The notes under the pieces: generated by a model
The model's input: the letters and a program-made list of their open reading frames with translations, nothing else
Databases searched by the model: none
Told to the model about the DNA's origin: nothing
Program-made: the position numbers and the translations under genes
NCBI GenBank assembly: GCA_963798855.1
Contig: CAWCUU010000001.1
Coordinates: forward strand, 124,001 to 188,000
DNA: 64,000 bases
Direction: 5' to 3'
Origin: CAWCUU01 sp963798855
GTDB taxonomy: Bacteria; Gemmatimonadota; Gemmatimonadetes; Longimicrobiales; RSA9
Shown here: positions 36,896-48,342 of the stretch, one piece after another
How positions within the stretch are numbered: position 1 is the first letter of the stretch
Layout of the letters: every line of letters starts with the position of its first letter

Positions 36896-38062
36896 CTAGT
36901 CTCCGGCCTTCCGCTGTAGAACCGCGCCCTTCAGGTAGGCGGACTCGGGGACCTGCAGAAGGACGGGGTGGTCCAGCGACTGCCCCCGGGCCTCGATCCA
37001 GCGGAGTGGCAGACCGGCGTCGGCTGCCGAGTCTTCGAGCACCTGACGGAAGAGCGACTCCCCGACATGATAGGAGCAGCTGAAGGTGAGCAGGTGGCCG
37101 CCGGGCGAGAGGATTCGCATCGCCCGCAGGTTGATCTCCTTGTAGCCGCGCAGCGCTCCCTGCACGGCCCGGCGACTCTTTGCGAACGCGGGCGGGTCCA
37201 GCACGATCACGTCGTAGCGCGACCCCGCCTGTTCCTCCGCCCTGAGGAAATCGAATACGTTCGCCTCGACCGTGCGGATGGTTCGCAAGCCATTGATCTC
37301 CGCATTGCGTCGCCCGCGCGCGAGCGCATCGGAGGAGGAGTCGACAGCGACGACCTCGTCCGCCGCCGCCGCGAGGTGAAGCGCGAAGGAGCCATGGTAC
37401 GAAAAGCAGTCGAGCGCCCGGTGGCGGGCCAGCGACCCTGCGCGAAGCCGGTTCTCGCGCTGGTCGAGGAAGGCGCCGGTCTTCTGGCCCGAGCGCAGCT
37501 CCGCCAGATACCGGATGCCTCCCTCGCGGACCTCCAGCTCCTCCGGCACTTCGCCGTGGAGGACGGTCACCTCCCTGGGCAGATTCTCGCGGCGACGAAC
37601 CGAGGCATCGTTTCGCGCCAGGATCCCCGCGGGCCGGAAGCGATTCACGAGGCCATCGACGATCTCGCCACGGTACGACTCCAGCCCAGCGGACAGGAGC
37701 TGCACCACCAGCTGGTCGCCGTATCGGTCCACCACCAGTGAGGGCAGCCCATCGGCTTCGGCGTGCACGATGCGGTACGCCGTCGCGTCCGGCGCGAGCG
37801 ACTCCCGGTAGTCCGCCGCGGCGCCGATCCGGCGCGCGAAGAACTCAGCATCGGGCCGGACCTCCTCCGAGGACAGCATGCGAAGCGAGATGGTCGAGCC
37901 GGGGCTCCACAGCGCGGTGCCCACCATCCGGCCCCCGCTCTCCTCCACACGCACCGCGCCCGCGGGCGCTTCGGGACGGCGCACGACGTCGCTCTCGTAG
38001 ATCCAGGGATGACCGCGTCGCCAGCGCGCGGCGCCGCGTCCGCTCACAATCGCCGTCTCCAC
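36896..38062 (-). CDS. rlmI: RlmI-type 23S rRNA (cytosine-C5) methyltransferase
   Basis: SAM-dependent methyltransferase; RlmI of E. coli makes m5C1962 in 23S rRNA. I start at the GTG at 38062 because AGGAGGT lies 4 bases upstream (388 residues). An N-terminal PUA domain (RGHPWIYESDVV) is followed by an EEHUB-like domain and a Rossmann methyltransferase with DCFSYHGSFALHLA, VLDPPAFAKS and FSCSYHVGE. It is divergent from the 23S gene, 360 bases away. The target is inferred from the family. Confidence 0.88.
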   Translation of the reverse strand: METAIVSGRGAARWRRGHPWIYESDVVRRPEAPAGAVRVEESGGRMVGTALWSPGSTISLRMLSSEEVRPDAEFFARRIGAAADYRESLAPDATAYRIVHAEADGLPSLVVDRYGDQLVVQLLSAGLESYRGEIVDGLVNRFRPAGILARNDASVRRRENLPREVTVLHGEVPEELEVREGGIRYLAELRSGQKTGAFLDQRENRLRAGSLARHRALDCFSYHGSFALHLAAAADEVVAVDSSSDALARGRRNAEINGLRTIRTVEANVFDFLRAEEQAGSRYDVIVLDPPAFAKSRRAVQGALRGYKEINLRAMRILSPGGHLLTFSCSYHVGESLFRQVLEDSAADAGLPLRWIEARGQSLDHPVLLQVPESAYLKGAVLQRKAGD

Positions 38063-38099
38063 CCCGACCTCCTGCCTCGATCCGCCCCTTCCCCTCGCC

Positions 38100-38127
38100 T
38101 TGACACTCGAAAGGGTGCGGTTAGATT
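38100..38127 (+). promoter_or_regulatory. Promoter candidate P1 upstream of the 23S-5S unit
   Basis: TTGACA (38100-38105) and TAGATT (38122-38127) with a 16-base spacer. The -10 context GCGGTTAGATT is the same as in the tRNA-Leu promoter. The start would lie near 38134, about 290 bases before mature 23S. Confidence 0.6.
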
Positions 38128-38178
38128 CCGCTTCCCCGGCTGCAACGTGGAGGCCGCGCTGAACGGCGGCGGAGCACC

Positions 38179-38207
38179 TTGACCGGGACAGCGGCACAGG
38201 TTAGCAT
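38179..38207 (+). promoter_or_regulatory. Promoter candidate P2 upstream of the 23S-5S unit
   Basis: TTGACC (38179-38184) and TAGCAT (38202-38207) with a 17-base spacer; the start would be near 38214. Tandem promoters are common at rRNA operons. Confidence 0.5.
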
Positions 38208-38419
38208 ATCGTGCTGCGGCGCGAAACGCGGTGCGCACGACGGCGCGAGAACACCTCGCGCCGTTTCCATCGCGGCAGCGTTCAAGGGCTGATTGACAAC
38301 GTGGGTGAGAGGGAAGGAGTTGGGATCGAGCGCCAGTAGGCGAGGTGGGTCGGCGAGGTGATGGCATGTCCGGTCGTTCCGGGGAAGGGATCCTGGGGGG
38401 CTGGGGGTGTTGGGGCTTG
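38208..38419 (+). other. 23S rRNA leader with a strong hairpin
   Basis: This stretch follows both promoter candidates. CGGCGCGAG (38241-38249) and CTCGCGCCG (38255-38263) form a perfect 9-bp stem with loop AACAC, followed by TTTCC; it could be an attenuator, antitermination or processing signal. GCTGATTGACAAC (38288-38300) resembles sequences often seen before 23S in ordinary 16S-23S spacers. There is no 16S end, no tRNA and no ORF here. Confidence 0.5.
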
Positions 38420-41454
<3,035 letters not shown>

Positions 41455-41532
41455 GCTCCCCGACGATAAGGGAGCCGGAGCCCCTCGTGCTGGAGCCGGT
41501 CCCACGCTTTCCCTCTTGCCCATGCTGCTGCT

Positions 41533-41650
41533 GGCCGGTGGCTTTAGCGCGGGGGATACACCCGTTCCCATCCCGAACACGGTCGTTAAGCCCCGCAGCG
41601 CGGATGGTACTGCTCGGGAGACCGAGTGGGAGAGTACGACGTCGCCGGCC
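41533..41650 (+). rRNA. rrf: 5S ribosomal RNA
   Basis: About 118 nt. GGCCGGTG at the 5' end pairs with CGCCGGCC at the 3' end, and the conserved CCCGTTCCCATCCCGAACAC, TTAAGCCC and GATGGTACTGC blocks are all present. It lies 78 bases after the 23S; the spacer contains a stem GGCTCCC (41454-41460) / GGGAGCC (41470-41476), a likely processing site. Ends approximate. Confidence 0.96.
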
Positions 41651-41660
41651 GCTTTCGTGG

Positions 41661-41705
41661 AAGGGGCGCACGGATCTCAGGGTCCGGGCGCCCCTTTCTT
41701 CGTTT
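41661..41705 (+). terminator. Intrinsic terminator of the 23S-5S unit
   Basis: AAGGGGCGC (41661-41669) pairs with GCGCCCCTT (41688-41696), with an inner CGGA/TCCG pairing, and is followed by TCTTCGTTT. Placed 10 bases after 5S, it is the strongest terminator in the window. Confidence 0.8.
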
Positions 41706-41706
41706 G

Positions 41707-42027
41707 CACCGCAGAGTGCGCAGACGCTCACCGCCGAGTGCGCGGAGAGCGCAGAGAGACAAACAACTCTTTGGGGGCCCACCGCCGAGAGCGCGGACAG
41801 CGCAGAGGGGGCGTCGCCCGAGGCAGGCCGCGTGGCGCGACCTCCATTCTTTTTTGGGGGGTTTGCTTCGCGGCCGCCCCGAGCTCGCCGGCGTCGCCGC
41901 GCCCGCCCGCTCTGCGCTCTCCGCGATCTCCGGGGTGAAAAACCTCGCCGCTGTGGCTGGCTCCGCCGCCGGCGCTCGCGCTCGTCGGCGTCGCCTTTGC
42001 GGCCTCCGCGCTCTCCGCGGTGAAAGC
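41707..42027 (+). repeat. Cluster of CACCGCNGAG-type repeats in both orientations
   Basis: Copies of a roughly 30-base unit, consensus CACCGCCGAGNGCGCGGA followed by GAGCGCAGAG, start at 41707, 41729 and 41780 on this strand; inverted copies lie at 41910-41940 and 41996-42026 (each ends GGTGAAA). The array fills the 5S-thiE gap (41651-42058), which has no gene, and can fold on itself. Open frames through it are low complexity. Similar-looking elements occur between genes in several soil phyla (from memory). Confidence 0.7.
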
Positions 42028-42058
42028 TCCGTGCCCTCCTCTCCGCTCCGCGCCCTCC

Positions 42059-42691
42059 TCAACCGAAGGCGGAGACCAGTGCCCGTACACTCTCCGCGGG
42101 CTCCTCGGCCGCCATGACCGCGCTGACGACGGCCGCACCCGCAGCGCCGCTCGCGACGACGCGGGCGACGTTCGCCGGCGTGATTCCGCCGATGGCAATG
42201 ACGGGGATCGAGACGGCGTGTGCGACTGCCTCGAGCCGCGTCGTGCCGATCTCCTCGCCGATCGCTTCGGTCTTCGTTCGCGTCGGGAAGACGGCGCCGC
42301 AGCCAATGTAGTCTGCGCCATCGCGTTCCGCCTGCCGCGCTTCGGCGGGATCATCGCACGAGTAGCCGAGCAGGAAGGCGGGGGGCGCGATGGAGCGGGC
42401 GGCGGAGAGGGGCAGATCGTCGGGGCCGAGGTGGGCTCCGTCGGCGCCGACCGCGAGCGCGACGTCCAGGCGGTCGTTCACGAAGAGCAGCGCTCCATGT
42501 CGCCGTGCGGCGGGGAGTAGCGCGCGCGCCATGGTCGCGAGCTCGCGCGCCGTCGCCGACTTGTCGCGCAGCTGGATTGTCGGTGCACCCGCTGCGAGCG
42601 CGGCGAGCACGACGTCGGTCACCGAACGCGGGGCGGCCAGTCGGCGGTCCGTGATCACGATCAGACGCAGGTCGGGTCGGCTGCGGTGCAT
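42059..42691 (-). CDS. thiE: Thiamine-phosphate synthase
   Basis: Joins HMP-pyrophosphate and thiazole phosphate into thiamine phosphate. The 210-residue TIM barrel has TIQLRDKSATARE, FVNDRLDVALAVGADGAHLG, GCGAVFPTRTK and VIAIGGITPANV, all near active-site loops. Normal length. It is 10 bases downstream of mltG on the same strand and last in the ligA-V4R-ruvX-mltG run; no riboswitch is seen. Confidence 0.95.
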   Translation of the reverse strand: MHRSRPDLRLIVITDRRLAAPRSVTDVVLAALAAGAPTIQLRDKSATARELATMARALLPAARRHGALLFVNDRLDVALAVGADGAHLGPDDLPLSAARSIAPPAFLLGYSCDDPAEARQAERDGADYIGCGAVFPTRTKTEAIGEEIGTTRLEAVAHAVSIPVIAIGGITPANVARVVASGAAGAAVVSAVMAAEEPAESVRALVSAFG

Positions 42692-42701
42692 CGTGCAGAC
42701 C

Positions 42702-43802
42702 TTACCTGCGCGCGGGGTTCTCGGCTTCGGGCCGCCGCGATCTCCCGCGGGAGGCGGCCGTCGGCTTGCCCTGACCCCTGCCGCCAGCCCCGCGATTCAG
42801 CGAATCGGGCTGCGCCTGCAGGCGCCGCATCTGCCGGCGGATGCGCTCCTTCGCGAGGTTGTGCTGATCGAGCGTGCGGGAGAAGACGTGCGTGCCGGCG
42901 GGTGTCGCGACGAAATAGAGGTAGCTCGAGGAATCGGGGTGCAGGACCGCATCGATGGCCCGGGCGCTCGGGGAGGCGATCGGCCCCGGCGGAAGGCCGG
43001 GGTGACGGTAGGTGTTGTAAGGGTTGGCGGCGACGCTGTCGATCGCGGCGTACAGCAGCCGGTCGCGGTGGATGCCGAGCGCGTACTGCACGGTGGGGTC
43101 GGCTTGCAGGAGCATGCCTCGGCGGAGCCGGTTCTCGTAGACGGAAGCGATGAGCGGCATTTCGTCCGGGATCTTCGCCTCCTTCTCGACGATCGAGGCC
43201 AGCGTGACGACGTCGCGGCGCGACATGCCGATCGAGTCGGCGCGCTGGGCGCGCTCCGGAGTCCAGGTGCGCTCGTACACGGAGGTCATGCGGGACAGCA
43301 CGGAATCGAGGGTGACGCCGATCGGGAACTCGTAGGTGGCGGGGTAGAGGTATCCCTCGAGCGTAGGTCCCGGCACGCCGAAGCGGGCAGCCGTCGCGCT
43401 GTCCGCCAGCACGCGAAACACGGAATCCGCCGGCAGGCGCGTGACCGCCGCGATGCGGGGAGTGATGTCGCGGATGTCCCATGCCTCGGGGACGATGAGG
43501 CGCTGCGCCACGACCCGCCCGGCCTCCAGGTCGGAGAGGATCGCCGCCCACCCGGTGCCGCGCCGGAATCGGTAGCTTCCCGCCTTCACGCTCTTGTCGG
43601 CGCCGCGCAGGCGCGCGAGAAGCCGGAACGCCGGCTTCACCGCGACGAGGTGGTGGACCGCGAGCGAGTCCGTGACCTCGGTGAAGGAGGCGCCGGTCGG
43701 AACGAAGACCAGCTCCGGTGGGCCGCTGCCCTCCCCCATGCACCCGGCGAGCGGCACGGCGACGGCGGCGGCGACGAGGGCCGCCCTTGCGATCGGAATC
43801 AT
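42702..43802 (-). CDS. mltG: Endolytic transglycosylase MltG, lipoprotein form
   Basis: Cuts nascent peptidoglycan and limits glycan length. The 366-residue protein has the YceG domain with catalytic Glu in ASIVEKEAK (about 206-208), LQADPTVQYAL and NTYRHPGLPPGPIASPS. In E. coli MltG is held by a transmembrane helix; here the N-terminus is short and ends in a lipobox (PLAGC, Cys21), suggesting lipid anchoring. The C-terminus is Arg/Gly-rich. The ATG overlaps the ruvX stop (ATGA). Confidence 0.93.
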   Translation of the reverse strand: MIPIARAALVAAAVAVPLAGCMGEGSGPPELVFVPTGASFTEVTDSLAVHHLVAVKPAFRLLARLRGADKSVKAGSYRFRRGTGWAAILSDLEAGRVVAQRLIVPEAWDIRDITPRIAAVTRLPADSVFRVLADSATAARFGVPGPTLEGYLYPATYEFPIGVTLDSVLSRMTSVYERTWTPERAQRADSIGMSRRDVVTLASIVEKEAKIPDEMPLIASVYENRLRRGMLLQADPTVQYALGIHRDRLLYAAIDSVAANPYNTYRHPGLPPGPIASPSARAIDAVLHPDSSSYLYFVATPAGTHVFSRTLDQHNLAKERIRRQMRRLQAQPDSLNRGAGGRGQGKPTAASRGRSRRPEAENPARR

Positions 43803-44236
43803 GCCGCCGGCCCGTCCCGCCTGCGGTCGAGGAATGCCTGCAGGATGAGAACGGCGGCAACGGCATCAATGCGACCCTTCTCCTCCCGTGCTGTGCGGGC
43901 CAGCCCGAGCTCCCGCATGCTTCGTTCGGCGCGGGCCGACGTCATTCGCTCATCGATGTAGTGGACGGGCACGCCGGCGCGCTCCGCGACCGTCGCGCCG
44001 AAGTCGCGAACCTCGCGCGTCCAGTCGCTCTCCTCCCCCTCGGGCGTCAGCGGCAGTCCGAGGACGACCTCGGCCGCTTCGTGCTCCTCGATCAGCCGCA
44101 CCACGGCGGCGACCGGGGGTCGCTTGCCCCGCCGGCGCCGCAGTGTGGGTAGCGGCTGCGCGATCAGCGCGGTCGGATCGCTCACGGCGAGACCGACGCG
44201 TCGTTCGCCGTAGTCGACGCCGAGGATACGGGCCAC
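43799..44236 (-). CDS. ruvX: Holliday junction resolvase-like / pre-16S rRNA nuclease RuvX (YqgF)
   Basis: RNase H-fold protein shown in E. coli to process the 16S rRNA 5' end. The 145-residue protein has the metal site Asp in GVDYGERRVGLA, GLPLTPEG, then DERMTSARAE and DAVAAVLILQ. Length is typical. It sits between the V4R gene and mltG, in the common ruvX-mltG order. Confidence 0.94.
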   Translation of the reverse strand: MARILGVDYGERRVGLAVSDPTALIAQPLPTLRRRRGKRPPVAAVVRLIEEHEAAEVVLGLPLTPEGEESDWTREVRDFGATVAERAGVPVHYIDERMTSARAERSMRELGLARTAREEKGRIDAVAAVLILQAFLDRRRDGPAA

Positions 44237-44252
44237 TCCGACCGCGTTCCGC

Positions 44253-44795
44253 CTATCCCAGGCTGGCGATCGCGCGATCCACGTCGGCGCCCTCGCTCAT
44301 CGCGGCGTAGACGCCCTGTAGCGCCTGAGGTCCGCCGAACAGGAAGCGGCATTGCGGATCGCCGGCCGAGCGGCACTCGACCTCGAAGACGCCGACCTGC
44401 CTGCCGGCCACGCCCTCCAGCAGCCTGGCGAGCAGCCCGGTCGTGAAGAAGCAGCTGGGACGGTCGGCCGAAGAATCCGGATCCGACTCCGCCCAGTTGC
44501 CGCTCTGCAGCGCACCGACGCCCGGGTGGGCGTCGCGGTGGCCGAGCTGCCCCCAGCCGCGGTTCGCGAGGAGATCGGCGAGCCGCCGCCAGAACGCGTC
44601 CTCTGCCATGCCTCCGGTGTCGCCGGCCTCGGCCGCGAGCAGCGCATGAAACGCGTCCCCCGCCGCGTGACCTGCGTACTGCAGGGCGCTCGCGGCGGCG
44701 TCGGCGCCGAGCTGTTCGCCGAGCGACTGTCGCAGGGCGCGGATGGACGCGGCCGGGATCACGACCTCCATCATGCGCGTCGTGCTCTGAGCCAT
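44253..44795 (-). CDS. V4R-domain protein
   Basis: From the ATG at 44795 (GAGGAG upstream) it encodes 180 residues. The C-terminal two-thirds fit the V4R (4-vinyl reductase / small-molecule binding) domain, with the conserved end FEVECRSAGDPQCRFLFGG whose two Cys may bind zinc. An N-terminal helical part precedes. No transcription or enzyme domain is attached. It follows ligA after 16 bases; ligand and role unknown. Confidence 0.75.
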   Translation of the reverse strand: MAQSTTRMMEVVIPAASIRALRQSLGEQLGADAAASALQYAGHAAGDAFHALLAAEAGDTGGMAEDAFWRRLADLLANRGWGQLGHRDAHPGVGALQSGNWAESDPDSSADRPSCFFTTGLLARLLEGVAGRQVGVFEVECRSAGDPQCRFLFGGPQALQGVYAAMSEGADVDRAIASLG

Positions 44796-44811
44796 GGGCT
44801 CTCCTCTTGAG

Positions 44812-46929
44812 TCAGGTGGTCTGGTCCTGCTGTGCGAGGGCGACGAGGCCCTCCTCGTCCACGATGGCCACGCCGAGCTCCTGCGCGCGCTGCAGCTTCG
44901 AGCCCGGCTCGGCGCCCGCGACGACATAGTCGGTCGACCGCGAGATGCTGCCGGTCACGCGTCCGCCGAGGCGCTCGATGTAGGACGTCGCCTCCTTGCG
45001 ACTCATGCCCGGCAGCGTTCCCGTGATCACGAACGTGCGGCCGGCGAACGGCAAGCGTTCGGCCCGCTCCACCGGCTCGTCGGTTCGAACGCCCGCCACC
45101 GCCAGACGCTCCAGCAGGCTGCGGTTGCGCGGCTCGGCGAGGTATGCGTGCAGTGCAGTCGCCGTCGTCGCGCCAATGCCGTGGACCGCGGCGAACTCCT
45201 CGTGCTCCGTCTGCAGCAGACGCTCCAGCGTGCGGAAGTGGACCGCCAGCAGCCGAGCCGCGTGGGAGCCGACGTGTCGGATCCCGAGCGCGTAGAGAAG
45301 CCGCGACAGCGGCCGGGTCTTCGAGGCGGCAATGGATTCGAGGAGGTTGCGCGCGGACAGCTCCGCGAACCCCTCCAGCTCGAGCAGGTCCTCCTCGCGC
45401 AGCGCGTACAGGTCCGCGAAATCGCGAACCTTGCCGGTCTCCAGCAGCTGGGCCACCGTCCGCTCGCCCAGTCCGCGGATGTCCATCGCGCCCTGCGACA
45501 CGAAATGTACAATGCCCCAGTAGATCCGGGCAGGGCACGAGCCGTTCGGGCAGTAGACCATTACCTCGTCCGCCGGCCGCTCCACGCTCGTGCCGCACAC
45601 CGGACACCGGTCGGGGGTCGGGAACGGACGCTCGTCGCCGGTCCGCTGCTCCGTGATCGGCGCGACGACCTGAGGGATCACGTCGCCGGCCCGCTTCACC
45701 AGCACGAGATCGCCAATGCGCAGATCCTTGCGCGCAATGTCGTCGAAGTTGTGCAGCGTGGCGAGCTTCACCATCGCACCGCCGATCTCCACCGGCTCGA
45801 GCATGGCGTAGGGATTCAGCGAGCCGGTACGCCCGACATTGACCTCGATGGAGAGCAGCCGTGTCGTCGCGAGGTCGGGCGCGAACTTGTACGCGATCGC
45901 ATAGCGTGGCTCGCGATCGCCGACGATCCCGAGCTCCGGCCACAGTGCGAGCGGCGCCACCTTCACGACGACGCCGTCGATGAGGAAGTCGAGATCTCCG
46001 CGCCGCGCCTCGGTCGCTGCCGCGAAGTCGATCACCTGCTGCAGACCGCTCGCGACAATGCGGTGGTGCTCGGTCGGGAAGCCCCAGTCGTCGAGCAGGT
46101 CGAGGACCTCCGCCTGTGTGCCGACGGGCACGACTTCCTCCGATTCCGGGTCGCTCTGGATCTGGTAGGCGAAGAAGCGGAGCGGCCGCTGCGCGGTGAT
46201 GCGCGAGTCGAGCTGACGGAGGCTGCCGGCGGCCGCATTGCGCGGGTTTGCGAACGTAGGCTCCCCCTCCGCGACGCGTCGCTCGTTCAGCGCTTCGAAG
46301 CCGCTGACCGGCATGTACACCTCGCCTCGAACCTCGACACGCGACGGGGGCCGGGGCACGTCGTCCTCTGCACGGATCCGCAGCGGGATCTGCCGAATCG
46401 TGCGGATGTTGCGCGTCACGTCCTCGCCGATCGCACCGTTTCCGCGCGTCGCCCCGCGAACCAGCACGCCGTCCTCGTACAGCAGGGCGATGGCGAGCCC
46501 ATCGATCTTCAGCTCGGCTATGTAGCCGGCGTCACGTACTTCGGACAGTATGCGGGCGTTGCGGTCCTCCCAGGCGCGCAGCTCGTCCTCGTCGAACGCG
46601 TTGTCGAGCGAGAGCATGGGCGCGAGGTGCGCGACCTTCTGGAATTGGGCGGAGGGCTCCGAGCCGACGCGGTGAGTGGGCGAGTCCGGTGTCTCGAGCT
46701 CCGGATGCTCCGCCTCGATCCGCTTCAGCTCCCGCAGCAGCGCGTCGTAGTCGGCATCGCTGAGCGTCGGCGCGTCGAGCTCGTAGTACTCCCGGTTCGC
46801 GAGCGTGAGTCTCTCGCGCAGCTCGTCCGCCCTGCGCGCGAGCGCCGAGACGTTTGCCGCCGCGGCCGACCGCTGCGGCTCGGGCGCGGTGGGCTCCGTC
46901 GCTTCGTCGCGGGTCATGGACGCTCTCAT
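44812..46929 (-). CDS. ligA: NAD-dependent DNA ligase
   Basis: Seals nicks in replication and repair. The 705-residue protein has all domains: Ia and adenylation domain with the KxDG motif (ELKIDGLA; Lys near 140), OB fold, a Cys4 zinc finger (CPVCG and CPNGSC, near 445-470), helix-hairpin-helix repeats and a C-terminal BRCT domain (about 620-705). The start could also be the ATG at 46917. It lies 10 bases after the diguanylate cyclase gene. Confidence 0.97.
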   Translation of the reverse strand: MRASMTRDEATEPTAPEPQRSAAAANVSALARRADELRERLTLANREYYELDAPTLSDADYDALLRELKRIEAEHPELETPDSPTHRVGSEPSAQFQKVAHLAPMLSLDNAFDEDELRAWEDRNARILSEVRDAGYIAELKIDGLAIALLYEDGVLVRGATRGNGAIGEDVTRNIRTIRQIPLRIRAEDDVPRPPSRVEVRGEVYMPVSGFEALNERRVAEGEPTFANPRNAAAGSLRQLDSRITAQRPLRFFAYQIQSDPESEEVVPVGTQAEVLDLLDDWGFPTEHHRIVASGLQQVIDFAAATEARRGDLDFLIDGVVVKVAPLALWPELGIVGDREPRYAIAYKFAPDLATTRLLSIEVNVGRTGSLNPYAMLEPVEIGGAMVKLATLHNFDDIARKDLRIGDLVLVKRAGDVIPQVVAPITEQRTGDERPFPTPDRCPVCGTSVERPADEVMVYCPNGSCPARIYWGIVHFVSQGAMDIRGLGERTVAQLLETGKVRDFADLYALREEDLLELEGFAELSARNLLESIAASKTRPLSRLLYALGIRHVGSHAARLLAVHFRTLERLLQTEHEEFAAVHGIGATTATALHAYLAEPRNRSLLERLAVAGVRTDEPVERAERLPFAGRTFVITGTLPGMSRKEATSYIERLGGRVTGSISRSTDYVVAGAEPGSKLQRAQELGVAIVDEEGLVALAQQDQTT

Positions 46930-46939
46930 GCCTGCGAGC

Positions 46940-47935
46940 TCAGACGTCCGCGGAGCCGGCGAGCACGCGGGCGACCTTCTCGTCCTCGTCCATGAGGCGG
47001 TCCTCGCGCACGACGCGGTTGCGACCGTGCCGCTTCGCCGCGTACAGGGCCACGTCGGCGCGCTCGACGAGGGCCTTCGCCTCCTCGACGTGGGGGTGCG
47101 GGTACGCGGCGACTCCGGCGGAGATGGTCATCTCCAGAACCTCACCGGCGCCGGTATGGAAGTCCTGGGACTCGACGCTCTCGCGGACGCGTCCGGCGAA
47201 GGTCTCGGCGGCCTGGATATCGGTGTCGGGCAGGATCGCGATGAACTCCTCGCCGCCGTAGCGCCCGAGCTTGTCGATCTCGCGCGCCGTATCGCAGAGG
47301 ATCGACGAGAGGCGCTTCAGCACCTGGTCACCGGCCTGATGGCCGTAGGTGTCGTTCACGCGCTTGAAGTGGTCGAGGTCGAACATCGCGACCGCGAGAG
47401 GGTCCTGTGAGCGCTGTGCGCGCTCGAACTCCTCGTGCAGCTCCTCGTGGATGTGTCGGTGGTTGAAGAGCCCGGTCAGCCCGTCGCGGATCGAGAGCTG
47501 CTCGAGTTCGCGGTTCTTTTCCTCGAGCTCGTCCTGCAGCCGTTTGATCCGCAGCATCGAGCGGACGCGCGCCTCGAGCTCGGGGAAGTTGACCGGCTTC
47601 GTCAGGTAGTCGTCCGCGCCCGCGTCCAGACCCGTGACCTTGTCCTGCGTGGTGTCGCGGGCGGTCACGAGGATGATCGGTATGAACGGGAGGTCGCTGT
47701 CATTCTTGATCCTGCGTGCGACCTCGTAGCCGTCCATGCCGGGCAGCATCACATCCAGAAGGATCAGGTCCGGCGAGTCCCGGTGCACGTGCGCGAGCGC
47801 CTCCTCGCCCTCGGATGCACCTTCCACGTCGTAGCCGACGAAGCGCAGGCGCGTGACGAGGATCTCTACGTTGTCGGGGCTGTCGTCCACGACCAGGATC
47901 CGGCCGGCGGGGGTGGGGGGCTCGCGTTGCGACAC
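46940..47935 (-). CDS. PleD-like response regulator diguanylate cyclase
   Basis: Makes cyclic di-GMP on phosphorylation. From the GTG at 47935 (GGAGAG upstream) it has 331 residues: a receiver (VVDDSPDN; phospho-acceptor Asp near 60 in LILLDVMLPGMDG; Lys in YLTKPVN), a coiled-coil linker, and a GGDEF domain with active GGEEF near 226-230. An inhibitory I-site REID sits five residues before it, so product inhibition is expected. The neighbouring gene encodes a DivK-like receiver. Confidence 0.95.
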   Translation of the reverse strand: MSQREPPTPAGRILVVDDSPDNVEILVTRLRFVGYDVEGASEGEEALAHVHRDSPDLILLDVMLPGMDGYEVARRIKNDSDLPFIPIILVTARDTTQDKVTGLDAGADDYLTKPVNFPELEARVRSMLRIKRLQDELEEKNRELEQLSIRDGLTGLFNHRHIHEELHEEFERAQRSQDPLAVAMFDLDHFKRVNDTYGHQAGDQVLKRLSSILCDTAREIDKLGRYGGEEFIAILPDTDIQAAETFAGRVRESVESQDFHTGAGEVLEMTISAGVAAYPHPHVEEAKALVERADVALYAAKRHGRNRVVREDRLMDEDEKVARVLAGSADV

Positions 47936-47952
47936 GACGCTCTCCGCTCCGC

Positions 47953-48342
47953 TCAATCGTCCTCGGACCCGGCCGATCCGATGAACTTCTCGACCTCCGC
48001 GACGACGGTCCGGGGCTCGCACGGCTTGGCCAGATAGCCGTCGCAGCCGACGCTCTTGGCGGTCTCGCGATCCTCCGCCAGCGCGTGCGCGGTCAGGGCG
48101 ATGACCGGGATGCCGGACGTCGCGTCGTCACCCTTCAGGATCTCCGTCGCCTTCCATCCGTCGATGAGCGGAACGGAGATGTCCATTAGGATGAGGTCCG
48201 GGTGACTCTCGCGGGCCATGCGGATCCCTTCCTCGCCATTACGCGCCTCGAGCACGTGGTAGCCGCGGTGCTGCAGGATCGTGGCGTAGACGATCCTGTT
48301 GTCCTCGTTGTCCTCGACGATGAGGACGGTTTTCGGCGTCAT
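47953..48342 (-). CDS. Single-domain response regulator, DivK-like
   Basis: A 129-residue lone receiver with VEDNEDNR (acidic pair), phospho-acceptor Asp in LILMDISVP, Thr in ALTAHA and Lys in YLAKPCEP. It matches the DivK/CheY-like class with no output domain. It lies 17 bases upstream of the PleD-like gene, the two probably being co-transcribed. The cognate kinase is not in the window. Confidence 0.92.
   Translation of the reverse strand: MTPKTVLIVEDNEDNRIVYATILQHRGYHVLEARNGEEGIRMARESHPDLILMDISVPLIDGWKATEILKGDDATSGIPVIALTAHALAEDRETAKSVGCDGYLAKPCEPRTVVAEVEKFIGSAGSEDD

Noticed and set aside
41651..42058. Protein-coding frames through the CACCGC repeats
   Set aside because: The open frames run through repeats and 5S sequence, are low in complexity and lack a ribosome binding site.
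44794..46995. A 733-codon open frame opposite ligA
   Set aside because: Arg/Leu/Asp-rich shadow of a GC-rich gene on the other strand; ligA has all its motifs.
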